DNA of 64,000 nt from Serratia sp. M24T3 (GTDB lineage: Bacteria > Pseudomonadota > Gammaproteobacteria > Enterobacterales > Enterobacteriaceae), in NCBI RefSeq assembly GCF_000257645.1, contig NZ_AJHJ01000003.1:1-64000 (forward strand), read 5' to 3'. The position numbers were made by a program, and so were the translations under genes. Positions 1-11,553 of this stretch are shown here, piece after piece (position 1 is the first letter of the stretch; each line of letters starts with the position of its first letter). The notes under the pieces are model-generated. The model made no database searches. It was not told where the DNA came from and worked only from the letters and a program-made list of their open reading frames with translations.

Positions 1-90
1 TCAAATTCAATATACGATAACATGGTGAAAGTTCTATCGAGCACCATTAGTACACTGGCTGAAATGAGCAAGAGATACTTTTCTTTTTAA
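1..90 (+). CDS. Possible 3' end of an upstream gene (29 codons, partial)
   Basis: Frame 1 is open from the window edge to a TAA at 88-90 and would encode a C-terminus ending in KRYFSF. The stop overlaps the stop codon of the convergent regulator gene at 87. The piece is too short to identify, and an open stretch of 29 codons in AT-rich DNA can arise by chance. The tail-to-tail fit with the next gene is the only support. Confidence 0.25.
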   Translation, partial: SNSIYDNMVKVLSSTISTLAEMSKRYFSF

Positions 91-620
91 TTATCACCCA
101 CCATTGACTCATTAACTTTCTTTTTTTTGCTAAATAACTCATTGGTGGGCAGCAATATTTTTACGTCAATTGCAGCATGCTGTTGCCCTAAAATTTCGAT
201 AAAAGATACTCCTTTTCCAAACAGGCTCTCTAAAATTTCCTGATATGAAATACTCGGTTCAGCTTTAACTAATTCTTTTTCAATGGGAAGGTGTTCACAA
301 ACTTCTGCAACGAAAATGTAACCCTTTGAATAAATTGTTTGAATGTAGTTATTGCTTTTATTTTGTTTAAATAACTTTCTCAATACATATATACAACGAG
401 CCAGGGATTCCTCTGACACCATTGCACAACCCCAAACCTTGTCGAGCAAGTCATTTTTATCAACAACTGTTCCAGCAGATTCAATTAAAACTCTTAAAAC
501 AGATAGCTCTTTAGCTCCTGTTCTTATGAACTTACTGTTTTGTATAAGTTGATTATCTTTTGTGAGGATATAGTCATGAAATTTGTACTCCACATTGTTA
601 ACTCCTTTTTTCTTTAACAT
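87..620 (-). CDS. Winged-helix (OmpR/CadC-type DNA-binding) regulator, small
   Basis: The 177-residue product has one OmpR/PhoB-type C-terminal effector fold at about residues 10-110: a conserved start (KFHDYIL), a recognition-helix region (ELSVLRVLIESAG...NDLLDKVWG) and the wing strand ending in YSKGYIFV. CadC/ToxR-type regulators carry this fold at their N-terminus, but no membrane segment follows; the remaining 65 residues are polar. The target is unknown. Two starts are plausible: ATG at 620 with an AAGGGA upstream, or an in-frame GTG at 593 with a better AGGAG eight bases before it. The gene is AT-rich compared with the ast operon, which may mean a later acquisition. Confidence 0.7.
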   Translation of the reverse strand: MLKKKGVNNVEYKFHDYILTKDNQLIQNSKFIRTGAKELSVLRVLIESAGTVVDKNDLLDKVWGCAMVSEESLARCIYVLRKLFKQNKSNNYIQTIYSKGYIFVAEVCEHLPIEKELVKAEPSISYQEILESLFGKGVSFIEILGQQHAAIDVKILLPTNELFSKKKKVNESMVGDN

Positions 621-1012
621 ACTATTCCCTTGTAGTGAGTTAAAAAGTCAGATCGTTTCCGAGCCATAGAGTTTTACAATAATATTCTTTTGTCAAAACG
701 AGTGTTTGTTTTACTCGAGTTAATTATTGCTATCATGGCTGTCAATTGTTTTTAATTAACCTTTGAATTATACCTATAACTATTGGAATATGTGATGGGC
801 TAACGAAAATTATTTGCTTTATTTTTTATTCAGGCCGATAAGTTGTCATTTTGAGAGTTGCATCAATCTTCGTTTTAATTATTTAAAGAATCAAGCTTTC
901 CGGATTTAACTGTAACCTTAGATAATCTTCTCTTTTAACGCTAATTACCAACATCTTGATAAATTCAAAAGGAGTTAATCGCGTTGCAGGCTTCTTTTTG
1001 GTGCTTAACTGG

Positions 1013-1026
1013 CACTATAAGAGTGC
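1013..1026. promoter_or_regulatory. Candidate NtrC half-site dyad upstream of astC
   Basis: GCAC and GTGC half-sites face each other about 220 bases upstream of the sigma-54 promoter, as in NtrC enhancer sites (GCAC-N7-GTGC). The spacing looks one base short of the usual seven, so this is only a candidate. NtrC activation of astC is known in E. coli. Confidence 0.35.
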
Positions 1027-1149
1027 ATAATTGATTTTAGCTAAACAAGTGCATGAGTTATAGATCACAAATATTGAAGATTTTTAAGTTTTTTTTAGTT
1101 GCATACTCATTCTTTAACAATCGCGCCAGTAAAGAGGTTTTTCATAAAT

Positions 1150-1177
1150 ATTCACTTTTTATGCAAGTAAAGTGAAT
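1150..1177. promoter_or_regulatory. Inverted repeat ATTCACTTT / AAAGTGAAT (possible ArgR or activator site)
   Basis: A perfect 9-base inverted repeat with a 10-base spacer lies about 65 bases upstream of the sigma-54 promoter. Its ATTCA/TGAAT cores resemble ARG-box half-sites (TGAAT-N4-ATTCA), but orientation and spacing are not canonical. In E. coli and Salmonella ArgR activates astC, so an ArgR role is plausible, not shown. Confidence 0.35.
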
Positions 1178-1242
1178 AATGGATGCGTTTAACTTGTTGT
1201 TTTTCCGTGTGTCGATCGTTTTTATTCACTTTTTTCCTTTGC

Positions 1243-1258
1243 TGGCATGATGTCTGCA
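1243..1258 (+). promoter_or_regulatory. Sigma-54 promoter of the ast operon
   Basis: TGGCATGATGTCTGCA has the -24 GG and -12 GC at the required distance and is preceded by C, matching the YTGGCACG-N4-TTGCW consensus closely. The start of transcription would be near 1269, giving a leader of about 270 bases before astC. E. coli astC is likewise transcribed from a sigma-54, NtrC-activated promoter. Confidence 0.75.
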
Positions 1259-1538
1259 CCCTATTATCAATCCAACGGATTCGAATCCCTAGTATTCCAA
1301 CTTCCTCAAAACTGTGGAAGGGAACGCACATCAGAGCAGTACTTCAGCAGCATTCAAGGACTGTTTATAAATAAATGTTTTCACAGAGCTTCTTTTTCTC
1401 ATTGTTAAGGTTGGGTGAGCCTAAAGCTGAAATTAGAGCAATTTTGATTTATGACCCCTAACAATGTCTGGCATTGAATTCAGGTGATTTACTGCCAGTG
1501 ACAGGAAATGACTTAAGCACATTAACGATGAGGTTGAT

Positions 1539-2747
1539 ATGGAACAGCGTGTAACTCGCCAGCAGTTTAATGACTACTTAGTCCCAGTTTATGCACCTGC
1601 GGAATTTATTCCAGTGCGTGGTGAGGGATCATGTTTATGGGACCAAACGGGGAAAGATTATATCGATTTTGCAGGTGGAATTGCCGTTAACGCTTTGGGC
1701 CACCGTCATCCAGAGGTGTTGCGCGCGTTAACTGAACAGGCTGATAAGGTATGGCATCTTGGAAATGGTTATACCAATGAGCCGGTCTTGCGATTGGCCA
1801 AACAGCTGGTTGATGCGACCTTTGCCGATAAGGTTTTTTTCTGTAACTCCGGGGCTGAAGCTAATGAAGCTGCCCTTAAACTTGCGCGCCTTGTCGGTCA
1901 CTCTAAAAAGCCGAATGAAAAAAATGAAATCATTGCCTTTAAGAATGCCTTCCATGGTCGCACTCTCTTTACCGTTACGGCTGGGGGACAACCCAAATAT
2001 TCTCAAGATTTCGCTCCGTTGCCACCGGCTATAACCCATCTGCCGTTCAATGATTTACAAGCGGTTGCCGAGCATATCTCCGCACGAACCTGCGCCGTAA
2101 TTGTTGAGCCGGTGCAGGGTGAAGGCGGTGTTGTACCAGCCAATCCTGAATTCCTGGCCGGGCTGCGTGAACTTTGTTCTCAGCATGACGCCGTGCTGAT
2201 TTTTGATGAAGTCCAAACCGGTGTCGGCAGAACGGGTGACCTTTACGCCTACCAAACTTACGGTGTTGTTCCCGATATTCTGACCAGTGCCAAAGCCTTG
2301 GGAGGCGGTTTCCCAATCGGCGCGATGCTAACAGTCGACAGCCTTGCTAGCCATTTCCAACCGGGTACGCATGGCACAACTTATGGTGGCAACCCCTTGG
2401 CAACTGCGGTGGCAGGCAAAGTGGTCGAAATTATCAATACTCCGGAAGTTCTCGGCGGTGTGGCTCTGCGCCATCAGTGGTTTATCGAAAGGCTTAATCA
2501 AATCAATCACCAATTCCACGTGTTTTCTGAAATACGCGGGTTAGGCCTGCTGCTTGGTGCCGAGATGAGCGAGCGTTATGCCGGACAGGCCAAGCACTTG
2601 ACCCAGTTGGCTGCTGAAGAAGGGCTTATCGCGCTGATTGCCGGAACCAATGTTTTACGTTTTGCTCCTTCGTTGATTATCCCGCAGGAAGATATCGAAG
2701 AGGGACTCAACCGACTGGAACGTGCCGTTGCCAGACTCTGTGCCTGA
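1539..2747 (+). CDS. astC: Succinylornithine/acetylornithine transaminase AstC
   Basis: PLP-dependent class III aminotransferase, third enzyme of the arginine succinyltransferase (AST) pathway: N2-succinylornithine plus 2-oxoglutarate gives N-succinylglutamate semialdehyde plus glutamate. The 402 residues match the family length (about 406). Visible are the [15 protein letters not shown] segment (103-117), FDEVQTG (222-228, Asp to the PLP ring nitrogen) and the Schiff-base lysine K252 in TSAKALGGG. The ATG at 1539 follows a GATGAGG ribosome site. First gene of astCADBE, so it is the gene closest to the sigma-54 promoter. ArgD shares the fold; the neighbours settle the assignment. Confidence 0.95.
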   Translation: MEQRVTRQQFNDYLVPVYAPAEFIPVRGEGSCLWDQTGKDYIDFAGGIAVNALGHRHPEVLRALTEQADKVWHLGNGYTNEPVLRLAKQLVDATFADKVFFCNSGAEANEAALKLARLVGHSKKPNEKNEIIAFKNAFHGRTLFTVTAGGQPKYSQDFAPLPPAITHLPFNDLQAVAEHISARTCAVIVEPVQGEGGVVPANPEFLAGLRELCSQHDAVLIFDEVQTGVGRTGDLYAYQTYGVVPDILTSAKALGGGFPIGAMLTVDSLASHFQPGTHGTTYGGNPLATAVAGKVVEIINTPEVLGGVALRHQWFIERLNQINHQFHVFSEIRGLGLLLGAEMSERYAGQAKHLTQLAAEEGLIALIAGTNVLRFAPSLIIPQEDIEEGLNRLERAVARLCA

Positions 2748-2782
2748 AGCGGGCGTCATCCATTAGTAATGAGGTAATTATC

Positions 2783-5334
<2,552 letters not shown>

Positions 5335-5361
5335 CCCTCGCCATCAGCAATGGAGATCATG

Positions 5362-6708
5362 ATGTCTGGATATGAAGTAAACTTTGATGGCCTGGTCGGA
5401 CTGACACACCATTACGCAGGTCTGTCGTTTGGCAATGAGGCTTCAACTCGCAATCAGAGTGCGGTAGCAAACCCCAAACTGGCCGCCAGGCAGGGTTTGT
5501 TGAAAATGAAAGCCTTGGCAGATTTAGGCTTTAAGCAGGGAGTTTTGCCGCCGCATGAACGGCCGCACCTTGCCACTCTGCGCCAAATGGGTTTTCACGG
5601 CAACGACGCTCAAATATTGGCGCAGGCCAATGCCTATTCACCTCGGCTGTTGTCCTCTTTGAGCTCTGCTTCAGCGATGTGGGTTGCCAATGCGGCCACT
5701 GTTTCCCCTTCGGCTGATAGTGCCGATAGACGCGTGCATTTCACCGTGGCGAATCTGAACAACAAGTTTCACCGCGCGATTGAGGCGGAAACTACCTCTG
5801 CTATTTTGCAGGCGACCTTCAAGAATTCACAGCATTTCGCTCACCATTCTGCCCTGCCGCAGGTAGCGAGTCTGGGTGACGAAGGGGCGGCCAACCATAA
5901 CCGCCTTTGCGCCGAGTATGACAAGCCCGGCGTGCAGGTGTTTGTTTACGGTCGTGACGGGTTAGTCAATGGTGAAAATGAACCCGTGCGATATCCGGCC
6001 AGACAAACCCGTCTGGCGAGTGACGCAATTGCCCGTTTGCATCAGCTGGACGCCAGTCAAACGGTGTTTGTGCAGCAAAATCCTACAGCTATCGACCACG
6101 GCGTATTTCACAATGATGTGATTTCAGTCAGTAATCGTCAGGTGTTGTTTCATCACCAGCAGGCGTTTGTTAATCAGCAAAGTGCGTTCGACGAGATCCG
6201 TCGCAAAATGGCGAAACTGGAATGTGAGTTTCAGCCAATTGAAGTGCCTCAGGCGCGTGTGACTCTTGATGATGCCGTCGCAACTTATCTGTTTAACAGT
6301 CAGCTGCTGAGCCGGGCGGACGGTAAAATGACTATCGTGGTGCCAGAGGAATCGCGCCAGCACAAGGCTGTGTGGGATTATCTATCCGACTTGCGTGACA
6401 GCGGTGGTCCAATCGATCAGATTCAGGTCTTTGATTTGCGTGAAAGTATGCGCAACGGCGGCGGTCCAGCCTGTTTGCGCCTGCGCGTGGCACTTAACGA
6501 TGACGAACTGCACGCGGTGAACCGTGGCTCGCTGATCGATGAAACATTGTTTAATCGCCTCAATCAGTGGGTCGATAAACACTATCGCGATCGCATGCAG
6601 CAGGAAGATTTGGTCGATCCTCAGCTGTTGACTGAAGTGCGCCACGCCTTGGATGAGCTGACGCAGATCCTGCATCTGGGCAGCATTTACCCTTTCCAGC
6701 AGGGCTGA
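5362..6708 (+). CDS. astB: N-succinylarginine dihydrolase AstB
   Basis: Hydrolyses N2-succinylarginine to succinylornithine, two ammonia and CO2, AST step two, releasing nitrogen from the guanidino group. Belongs to the amidinotransferase/pentein fold. The start [18 protein letters not shown] is highly conserved, and the catalytic set is visible as E174 ([10 protein letters not shown]), H250 (VFHNDV) and C371 (GGGPACLRL). I place the start at ATG 5362 because it aligns with E. coli AstB (447 residues, here 448) and sits six bases after GGAG; ATGs at 5350 and 5359 are also in frame. Confidence 0.94.
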   Translation: MSGYEVNFDGLVGLTHHYAGLSFGNEASTRNQSAVANPKLAARQGLLKMKALADLGFKQGVLPPHERPHLATLRQMGFHGNDAQILAQANAYSPRLLSSLSSASAMWVANAATVSPSADSADRRVHFTVANLNNKFHRAIEAETTSAILQATFKNSQHFAHHSALPQVASLGDEGAANHNRLCAEYDKPGVQVFVYGRDGLVNGENEPVRYPARQTRLASDAIARLHQLDASQTVFVQQNPTAIDHGVFHNDVISVSNRQVLFHHQQAFVNQQSAFDEIRRKMAKLECEFQPIEVPQARVTLDDAVATYLFNSQLLSRADGKMTIVVPEESRQHKAVWDYLSDLRDSGGPIDQIQVFDLRESMRNGGGPACLRLRVALNDDELHAVNRGSLIDETLFNRLNQWVDKHYRDRMQQEDLVDPQLLTEVRHALDELTQILHLGSIYPFQQG

Positions 6709-6743
6709 GTGCGGTGAAGTGATTTGAAAAAGGAACCTGTGTG

Positions 6744-7724
6744 ATGTTTGATGTTTTAGCACTAACGCTGGAGGGCAGGCCGCCGTTAAATCCGGTAGGG
6801 CAATTGCCGCATCTCGACTGGCAGTGGCATGGCGAAGGGGTTCTTGAACTGTCGCCGCGCCACGCCTGCGAAAAGGCCGTGGTGATTTCAGCTGGCGTTC
6901 ATGGCAATGAAACCGCCCCAATCGAGCTGCTCAATCAGCTGGTGGCCGAATTGCTCGCGGGGTCACGCCCGTTGAATGTGCGACTGCTGGTGGTGCTGGG
7001 CAATCCGCCGTCAATGCGCGCCAACAAACGTTATCTGCATGCCGATATGAACCGGATGTTTGGCGGTCGCCACGCCCGTTTCGACGTTAGCGATGAAACA
7101 GTTCGCGCGCAGGAACTTGAGCAGCTTTTAGCCGAGTTTTACCACAATGCTTCGGCGGCGGGCGCGACCCAACGATTTCACTACGATTTGCATACCGCAA
7201 TCCGTGGTTCACTGCATCTGCGTTTTGGTCTATTACCTTTCCAGCCACGGCCATATTCGGCAGAGATGCTTCATTGGCTTGAACAGGCGGGGCTTGATGC
7301 GCTGGTTTACCATCGTTCCCCCGGCGGCACTTTTACGCATTTCAGCAGTGAAGTGTTTCAGGCCGAAAGCTGCACGCTGGAATTGGGCAAAGCACTGCCC
7401 TTTGGACATAACGAACTCAGCCAGTTTCGTCAGATTAGACAGGCGTTAGAAGCATTGGTGAGTGACTTGGCGCCTCCACAACGACGCGGAGAATCACTTA
7501 AGCACTATCAGGTGGTGCAGGATATTATTCGCGAACAGCCAGACTTCGTGCTCAATATTTCGCCAGAAGCTTTGAATTTTACCGCTTATCCGCAGGGTTA
7601 TATTCTCGCCGAACAGAGCGGCAAGATTTATCGCGTCGAGCATGCCGAAGAGGTGGTGCTTTTCCCTAACCCCAACGTAGCGTTGGGGCTGCGGGCGGGT
7701 TTGATGCTGACGCTGAAGGATTGA
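6744..7724 (+). CDS. astE: Succinylglutamate desuccinylase AstE
   Basis: Zinc carboxypeptidase-like enzyme (aspartoacylase family) that splits N-succinylglutamate into glutamate and succinate, the last AST step. Zinc ligands H53 and E56 are in SAGVHGNE, with the third histidine in DLHTAIRG; TLELGKALPFG carries the conserved catalytic glutamate. The ATG at 6744 follows AAAAAGGAACC at 6727-6737; a GTG one codon earlier is in frame. Length 326 versus about 322 in E. coli. Last gene of the operon, 21 bases before the convergent HutC-type regulator; no clear terminator hairpin is visible between them. Confidence 0.94.
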   Translation: MFDVLALTLEGRPPLNPVGQLPHLDWQWHGEGVLELSPRHACEKAVVISAGVHGNETAPIELLNQLVAELLAGSRPLNVRLLVVLGNPPSMRANKRYLHADMNRMFGGRHARFDVSDETVRAQELEQLLAEFYHNASAAGATQRFHYDLHTAIRGSLHLRFGLLPFQPRPYSAEMLHWLEQAGLDALVYHRSPGGTFTHFSSEVFQAESCTLELGKALPFGHNELSQFRQIRQALEALVSDLAPPQRRGESLKHYQVVQDIIREQPDFVLNISPEALNFTAYPQGYILAEQSGKIYRVEHAEEVVLFPNPNVALGLRAGLMLTLKD

Positions 7725-7745
7725 TAATAACCGTTAAATCAATGA

Positions 7746-8519
7746 CTACCTGATCTCATTAACATAGATATAGTTGTCCGTGCTGAACCGGTGGTGGGCC
7801 AATATCACCGGTAAGGCACTTTGATCGAAAGATACCTCATCAATCACCATTACCGCGTGGGGCGCACTCAGTTCCAGCAGTTTAAGATCCTCTTCGTTCG
7901 CCAGCACGGCGGTGATTTGCTCACGCACTGCCGCCACCCGCACGCCATATTTCTCCAGCAAAAAACGATACAGCAGCGGCGGCAGATGTTCCGCAGTCGG
8001 GAAATCTGGCAACCGCTCGGCGGCCAACACCATTTGCTCGTGCATCGTAGGCGCATCTTTGATTTTACGCAGGCGTTTAAGGCGAATAACCGTTGCTCCA
8101 ACGGCAATGTGTAGCTTTTCTGCCTCGTACTCGCTGGCTGGACCGGTCTGATAATCCAACAGCGTGGTGTGAGAATGCACCAAAGAGCCGTCGCGCCCGT
8201 GCAGGCGAAAATATTGAAAGAAATAGCTCAAATTATGCAGCGGTGCCCAGCCGGTAACGACTGTGCCGGTTTTACGTCGCCGCATTAATAAACCTTCGGT
8301 GGTCAGTGATGACAGCGCCTTGCGCACTGTACCTACCGAAACGCCAAAATCTGCTGCCAGCGCATTCTCGCTAGGCAACACCATTCCCGGCGTGAGCTGA
8401 CCCATCAAGATCGACTCACTGATATGGCGCTTGACCACCTCATGCAATGGGGCACTTTCCCTGTCGCTTAAACGAGCAAAGCTGCTGACTTCTTGCTCAC
8501 CTTGTTTTTGCTGGCTCAT
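7746..8519 (-). CDS. GntR-family (HutC subfamily) transcriptional regulator
   Basis: 257-residue repressor-type protein: GntR winged helix at about 22-88 (LPSENALAADFGVSVGTVRKAL, then the wing with MRRRKTGTVV), followed by a UTRA ligand-binding domain (about 100-245; YEAEKLHIAVGATVIRLKRLRKI, DEVSFDQSALPVILAHHRFS). HutC-type UTRA domains bind small metabolites of the pathway they control. It is divergent from the hydrolase/peptide-importer operon starting at 8576, with a TCTATA inverted repeat in the 56-base gap, so it most likely controls that operon and itself. Ligand unknown. Confidence 0.88.
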   Translation of the reverse strand: MSQQKQGEQEVSSFARLSDRESAPLHEVVKRHISESILMGQLTPGMVLPSENALAADFGVSVGTVRKALSSLTTEGLLMRRRKTGTVVTGWAPLHNLSYFFQYFRLHGRDGSLVHSHTTLLDYQTGPASEYEAEKLHIAVGATVIRLKRLRKIKDAPTMHEQMVLAAERLPDFPTAEHLPPLLYRFLLEKYGVRVAAVREQITAVLANEEDLKLLELSAPHAVMVIDEVSFDQSALPVILAHHRFSTDNYIYVNEIR

Positions 8520-8557
8520 ACCTGATTACCTATTGACCTGAAGGGATATCTGTTTTA

Positions 8558-8574
8558 TCTATAAACTATATAGA
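8558..8574. promoter_or_regulatory. Operator-like inverted repeat TCTATA-N5-TATAGA
   Basis: Perfect 6-base inverted repeat with a 5-base spacer between the divergent HutC-type regulator and the hydrolase gene. UTRA-type GntR operators commonly contain TCTATA half-sites. A TTGACC hexamer (8533-8538) with a weak -10 near 8556 would put the repeat on the transcription start, as expected for repression. Confidence 0.5.
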
Positions 8575-8575
8575 A

Positions 8576-9865
8576 ATGAGATTAAGCGAGTATAGCATGT
8601 CGTGCGCAGGAAGTTTGCCAATAGCATTAGACTCAATCACTCAGGATTCAGAGGCCATTTTAGAGGATCTTGGGCGAATGCTTGCGATCGATACCTGTTT
8701 CCCGCCGGGCAGTGGATATCCCGCATTTGCTGACTTGATGCAGAACCTGCTTGAGCCGATGGGCTTCACTTTTTCACGGGTAGTGGTTCCCGAGTCGCTA
8801 TGGCAAACCCCTGACGGCAGCGCGCAAGGTGAACGCGTTAACCTGATAGCCAGTCTGGATAGCGGGGCGAGCGAAGCCTGCAATCTTTATTTTCATGTCG
8901 ATACTGTTCCAGCAGGTGACGGCTGGAATTATCCCCCGCTGGCACTGACCCAGGTTGGTGACAAACTGATTGGTCGCGGCAGTGCCGATATGAAGGGAAC
9001 CATTGCCGCCACGCTGGCGGCCCTGCGCGCAGCACAACGCATGAAACTCGCACTGCAATTTAATCCGGTTTTACTGCTCTGTACCGACGAAGAGGGCGGA
9101 CTTTATCCCGGCGTGCGCTACCTTGCCGAGCAACAATTATTTAGCGGCCACCTGTTGAGCTTTAACGGTGGCGCAGTGCCGCGAATCTGGGGTGGCTGCT
9201 TCGGCAGTATCGACCTGAAAGTCACGGTCACGGGGCGTTCGGCGCATTCTGGAGACCCGGTGGGTGGGATTAACGCTATCGAACACAGCCTGCCGTTGTT
9301 AAATGCGCTTAATGTTTTGAAAACAGAAGTTGAGCAGCGCACCTCTGCCATGCCTGCACCACCGCACTTTCAGGGGCAACCGCTGACCTCGCGCCTGACA
9401 CTGGCCGCTGTTCAGGGCGGCAGCAAAGGGTCAACAATTCCGGCGCGTTTTGACTTGTTGATTAACCGCCGTTATTCGCCGGAAGAACCTTTTGAGGCCG
9501 TATGGGATGAGCTGACTTCTTGTATCGACCAAGCCATGGCGGGTTCAGCGGCTTTAAATGTGGAATACCATCTGATCGGCCATCTTGCTCCGGTCAGTGA
9601 TCCCACGGGTCCTCACTGGCCGCGCTGGCTTGCGGCGCTGAGCCAGGGTTTTGGCTTTGACGCAAACGATTTCGCCGTGTGGGGCTCATCAACCAGTTCA
9701 GATATGGGCTGGGTACAGCAGGCGGGTATTCAGGAAATTCTGCTCGGCGGCCTGGCTCGTCCAGAGAATCGAATCCACGCCAGCGATGAATTCACCACCC
9801 GGCAAGACGTCGTAGCTTTGGCGCAGTCGATATTGTCCTATCTAGCGGCTGATTTTCATCACTAA
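8576..9865 (+). CDS. M20-family metallohydrolase (ArgE/DapE-like), one ligand position altered
   Basis: Cytoplasmic amidohydrolase of the ArgE/DapE/ACY1 family, 429 residues as numbered from 8576. The first metal-site residues are intact: H107-x-D109 (FHVDT), bridging D138 (GRGSADMKG), the Glu pair E172-E173 (CTDEEGG) and a C-terminal His in NRIHASDE. The usual Glu of the EPT motif is missing: the corresponding segment reads SFNGGAV. A dimerisation domain lies at about 210-340. The start is uncertain: ATG 8576 directly abuts the operator-like repeat, so ATG 8597 may be the true start. First gene of the HutC-linked operon; substrate unknown, probably an N-acylated amino acid or peptide-like compound. 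Confidence 0.8.
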   Translation: MRLSEYSMSCAGSLPIALDSITQDSEAILEDLGRMLAIDTCFPPGSGYPAFADLMQNLLEPMGFTFSRVVVPESLWQTPDGSAQGERVNLIASLDSGASEACNLYFHVDTVPAGDGWNYPPLALTQVGDKLIGRGSADMKGTIAATLAALRAAQRMKLALQFNPVLLLCTDEEGGLYPGVRYLAEQQLFSGHLLSFNGGAVPRIWGGCFGSIDLKVTVTGRSAHSGDPVGGINAIEHSLPLLNALNVLKTEVEQRTSAMPAPPHFQGQPLTSRLTLAAVQGGSKGSTIPARFDLLINRRYSPEEPFEAVWDELTSCIDQAMAGSAALNVEYHLIGHLAPVSDPTGPHWPRWLAALSQGFGFDANDFAVWGSSTSSDMGWVQQAGIQEILLGGLARPENRIHASDEFTTRQDVVALAQSILSYLAADFHH

Positions 9866-9945
9866 GCCGTTTCATCACTAAAAAAACAATAAAACAATTT
9901 ATTCGACATTCAGGGTATTTCTGACTAACCAGTGAGGAAGCAATC

Positions 9946-11541
9946 ATGTGTGCAATGAAAGACGTAAACCGCCGCCAGTTCATCGCCGGTAGTAGCGCAT
10001 TAACAGGTGCGGCGATGCTGCCCTGGTCAGCCAGAGCGGCAACGCCAGCGACCAGCTCGACGCCCGCCAGCGGCCAGCCCCGTCGCGGCGGCGTGTTGCG
10101 AATCAGTGTCGATCAGGCGGCTAATATGCTCAATCCGCAACAGGCAAGGGTCAATCCTGAATACCTGCTGGCCGAACTGTTGTACAGCGGACTCACGCGC
10201 CTCACCCAGGATATGAAAGCCGAGGGCGATCTGGCCGAGTCGTGGAAATCGAACGCCGATCTTTCTCGGTGGACTTTTACTCTGCGCAAAGGACTGACCT
10301 TTCACGACGGTTCAAACTGTCGTGCGCAAGACGTAGTCGCCAGCCTGAACGCCATTCTCGACAGCAAAAATGCTTCACCTGGTTTGCGTAATATTGGCCC
10401 GATTAAAACCGTGAGTGCCAGCGACGATCTGACCGTAGTCATTGCTACCGACGGCTCATACGCCGATCTGCCAGTAATGCTGGCCTATCCCGATGCCAAA
10501 ATTATTCCAGCCGCCATTGCCGAAGGACAGCTGTCGCGCTTAAGCAAAGAGGCTGTCGGTACTGGTCCGTTCAAACTGGTCTCTTTTGATCCTGAACGGC
10601 TGATTGTGGTCGAGCGCAATCCGCATTATTACGACCCACAACGCCCGTATCTCGACCGTGTGGAGGTGGTGGTCTATCCGGATGCGATTGCCGAAGGTTC
10701 GGCGCTGATTTCGGGTGATACCGATCTGATGCAGGCAGTACAATCTACTGAGTTTCCAAGGCTTTCCAAATCTTCAGGCGTTATTCCGCTACGCGTTGCA
10801 GCAGGGCAGTTTCTTAACGTGAACATGGCCTGTGACGCCAAACCGTTTAACGACGTTCGCGTGCGTCAGGCGTTGGCATTGTGTGTCGATCGCGCCGCCA
10901 TGGTCGATTTTGTTGCCAACGGCTTTGGTACTCCGGGCAATGATACGCCGCTTAATTCAGCCTATCAGTATTTCCTGCCACAAACTTTAAAGCAGGCTGA
11001 CTACGCCAAAGCCAAGGCGCTGTTGGCCGAAGCGGGCTATCCGGGCGGCCTGGACCTGACACTTATCGCTTCTGACAAACCGTCTACTCGCACCCAGCTA
11101 GGCGTTGCGCTGCGCGAGATGGCGAAACCAGCCGGATTTCGTATCAATGTGCAGACCATGGCCAACAGTACTTATCTGGATCAAGTGTGGAAAAAAGGCA
11201 ATTTTTACGTTGGCTTCTACAACATGCAGGCCACGGCTGACGCGGTATTCTCCTTACTCTATACCTCGACGGCGTCATGGAATGAAACCCGCTGGAACAA
11301 CGCTAATTTCGACAAGGCAGTGCAGGGGGCGCGCGAAACTGACGATGCCGGCAAACGCAGCGCGCTTTACGGCCAGGCGCAAAAACTGATGCACGATCAG
11401 GTGCCGTCCATGATCCCGACCTTTTTCGATTTACTGGCCGCCAGCCGCGATTATGTCGCCGGTTATCAGCTTAATCCGCGCGGCGCAGTATTTCGCCTCG
11501 ACCACGTTTGGCTGACCACAAAAGCGCCAAACCGCAAATAG
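9946..11541 (+). CDS. Peptide-type ABC importer, periplasmic binding protein (Tat signal)
   Basis: SBP_bac_5 family (DppA/OppA/GsiB type), 531 residues. The N-terminus has a twin-arginine signal: NRRQFIAG at about 7-14, a hydrophobic stretch and an AxA site near 28-31, so it is exported folded. The body shows family hallmarks: LYSGLTRL, WTFTLRKGLTFHDG, GTGPFKL and DVRVRQALALCVDRAA. Start at 9946 with GAGGAAG upstream. It is the extracytoplasmic receptor for the permeases and fused ATPase that follow. Ligand could be di/oligopeptides or other compounds this family binds. Confidence 0.9.
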   Translation: MCAMKDVNRRQFIAGSSALTGAAMLPWSARAATPATSSTPASGQPRRGGVLRISVDQAANMLNPQQARVNPEYLLAELLYSGLTRLTQDMKAEGDLAESWKSNADLSRWTFTLRKGLTFHDGSNCRAQDVVASLNAILDSKNASPGLRNIGPIKTVSASDDLTVVIATDGSYADLPVMLAYPDAKIIPAAIAEGQLSRLSKEAVGTGPFKLVSFDPERLIVVERNPHYYDPQRPYLDRVEVVVYPDAIAEGSALISGDTDLMQAVQSTEFPRLSKSSGVIPLRVAAGQFLNVNMACDAKPFNDVRVRQALALCVDRAAMVDFVANGFGTPGNDTPLNSAYQYFLPQTLKQADYAKAKALLAEAGYPGGLDLTLIASDKPSTRTQLGVALREMAKPAGFRINVQTMANSTYLDQVWKKGNFYVGFYNMQATADAVFSLLYTSTASWNETRWNNANFDKAVQGARETDDAGKRSALYGQAQKLMHDQVPSMIPTFFDLLAASRDYVAGYQLNPRGAVFRLDHVWLTTKAPNRK

Positions 11542-11553
11542 GCAGGGGGCAGT

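Larger units (their letters stand above)
621..1538. other. 918-base gene-free leader between the regulator and astC
   Basis: AT-rich stretch without a convincing gene. It holds the sigma-54 promoter and candidate activator/ArgR sites for the ast operon, listed separately. A 63-codon open frame at 1183-1374 has no recognisable protein character and overlaps the promoter, so I leave it out. The region next to 620 must also contain the promoter of the minus-strand regulator, which I could not place with confidence. Confidence 0.6.

Noticed and set aside
1183-1374. 63-codon open frame in the astC leader
   Set aside because: Overlaps the sigma-54 promoter, and the product is cysteine- and phenylalanine-rich without a recognisable pattern.
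6382-6921. 179-codon minus-strand open frame
   Set aside because: Antisense across the astB/astE junction, which has well conserved proteins on the plus strand.
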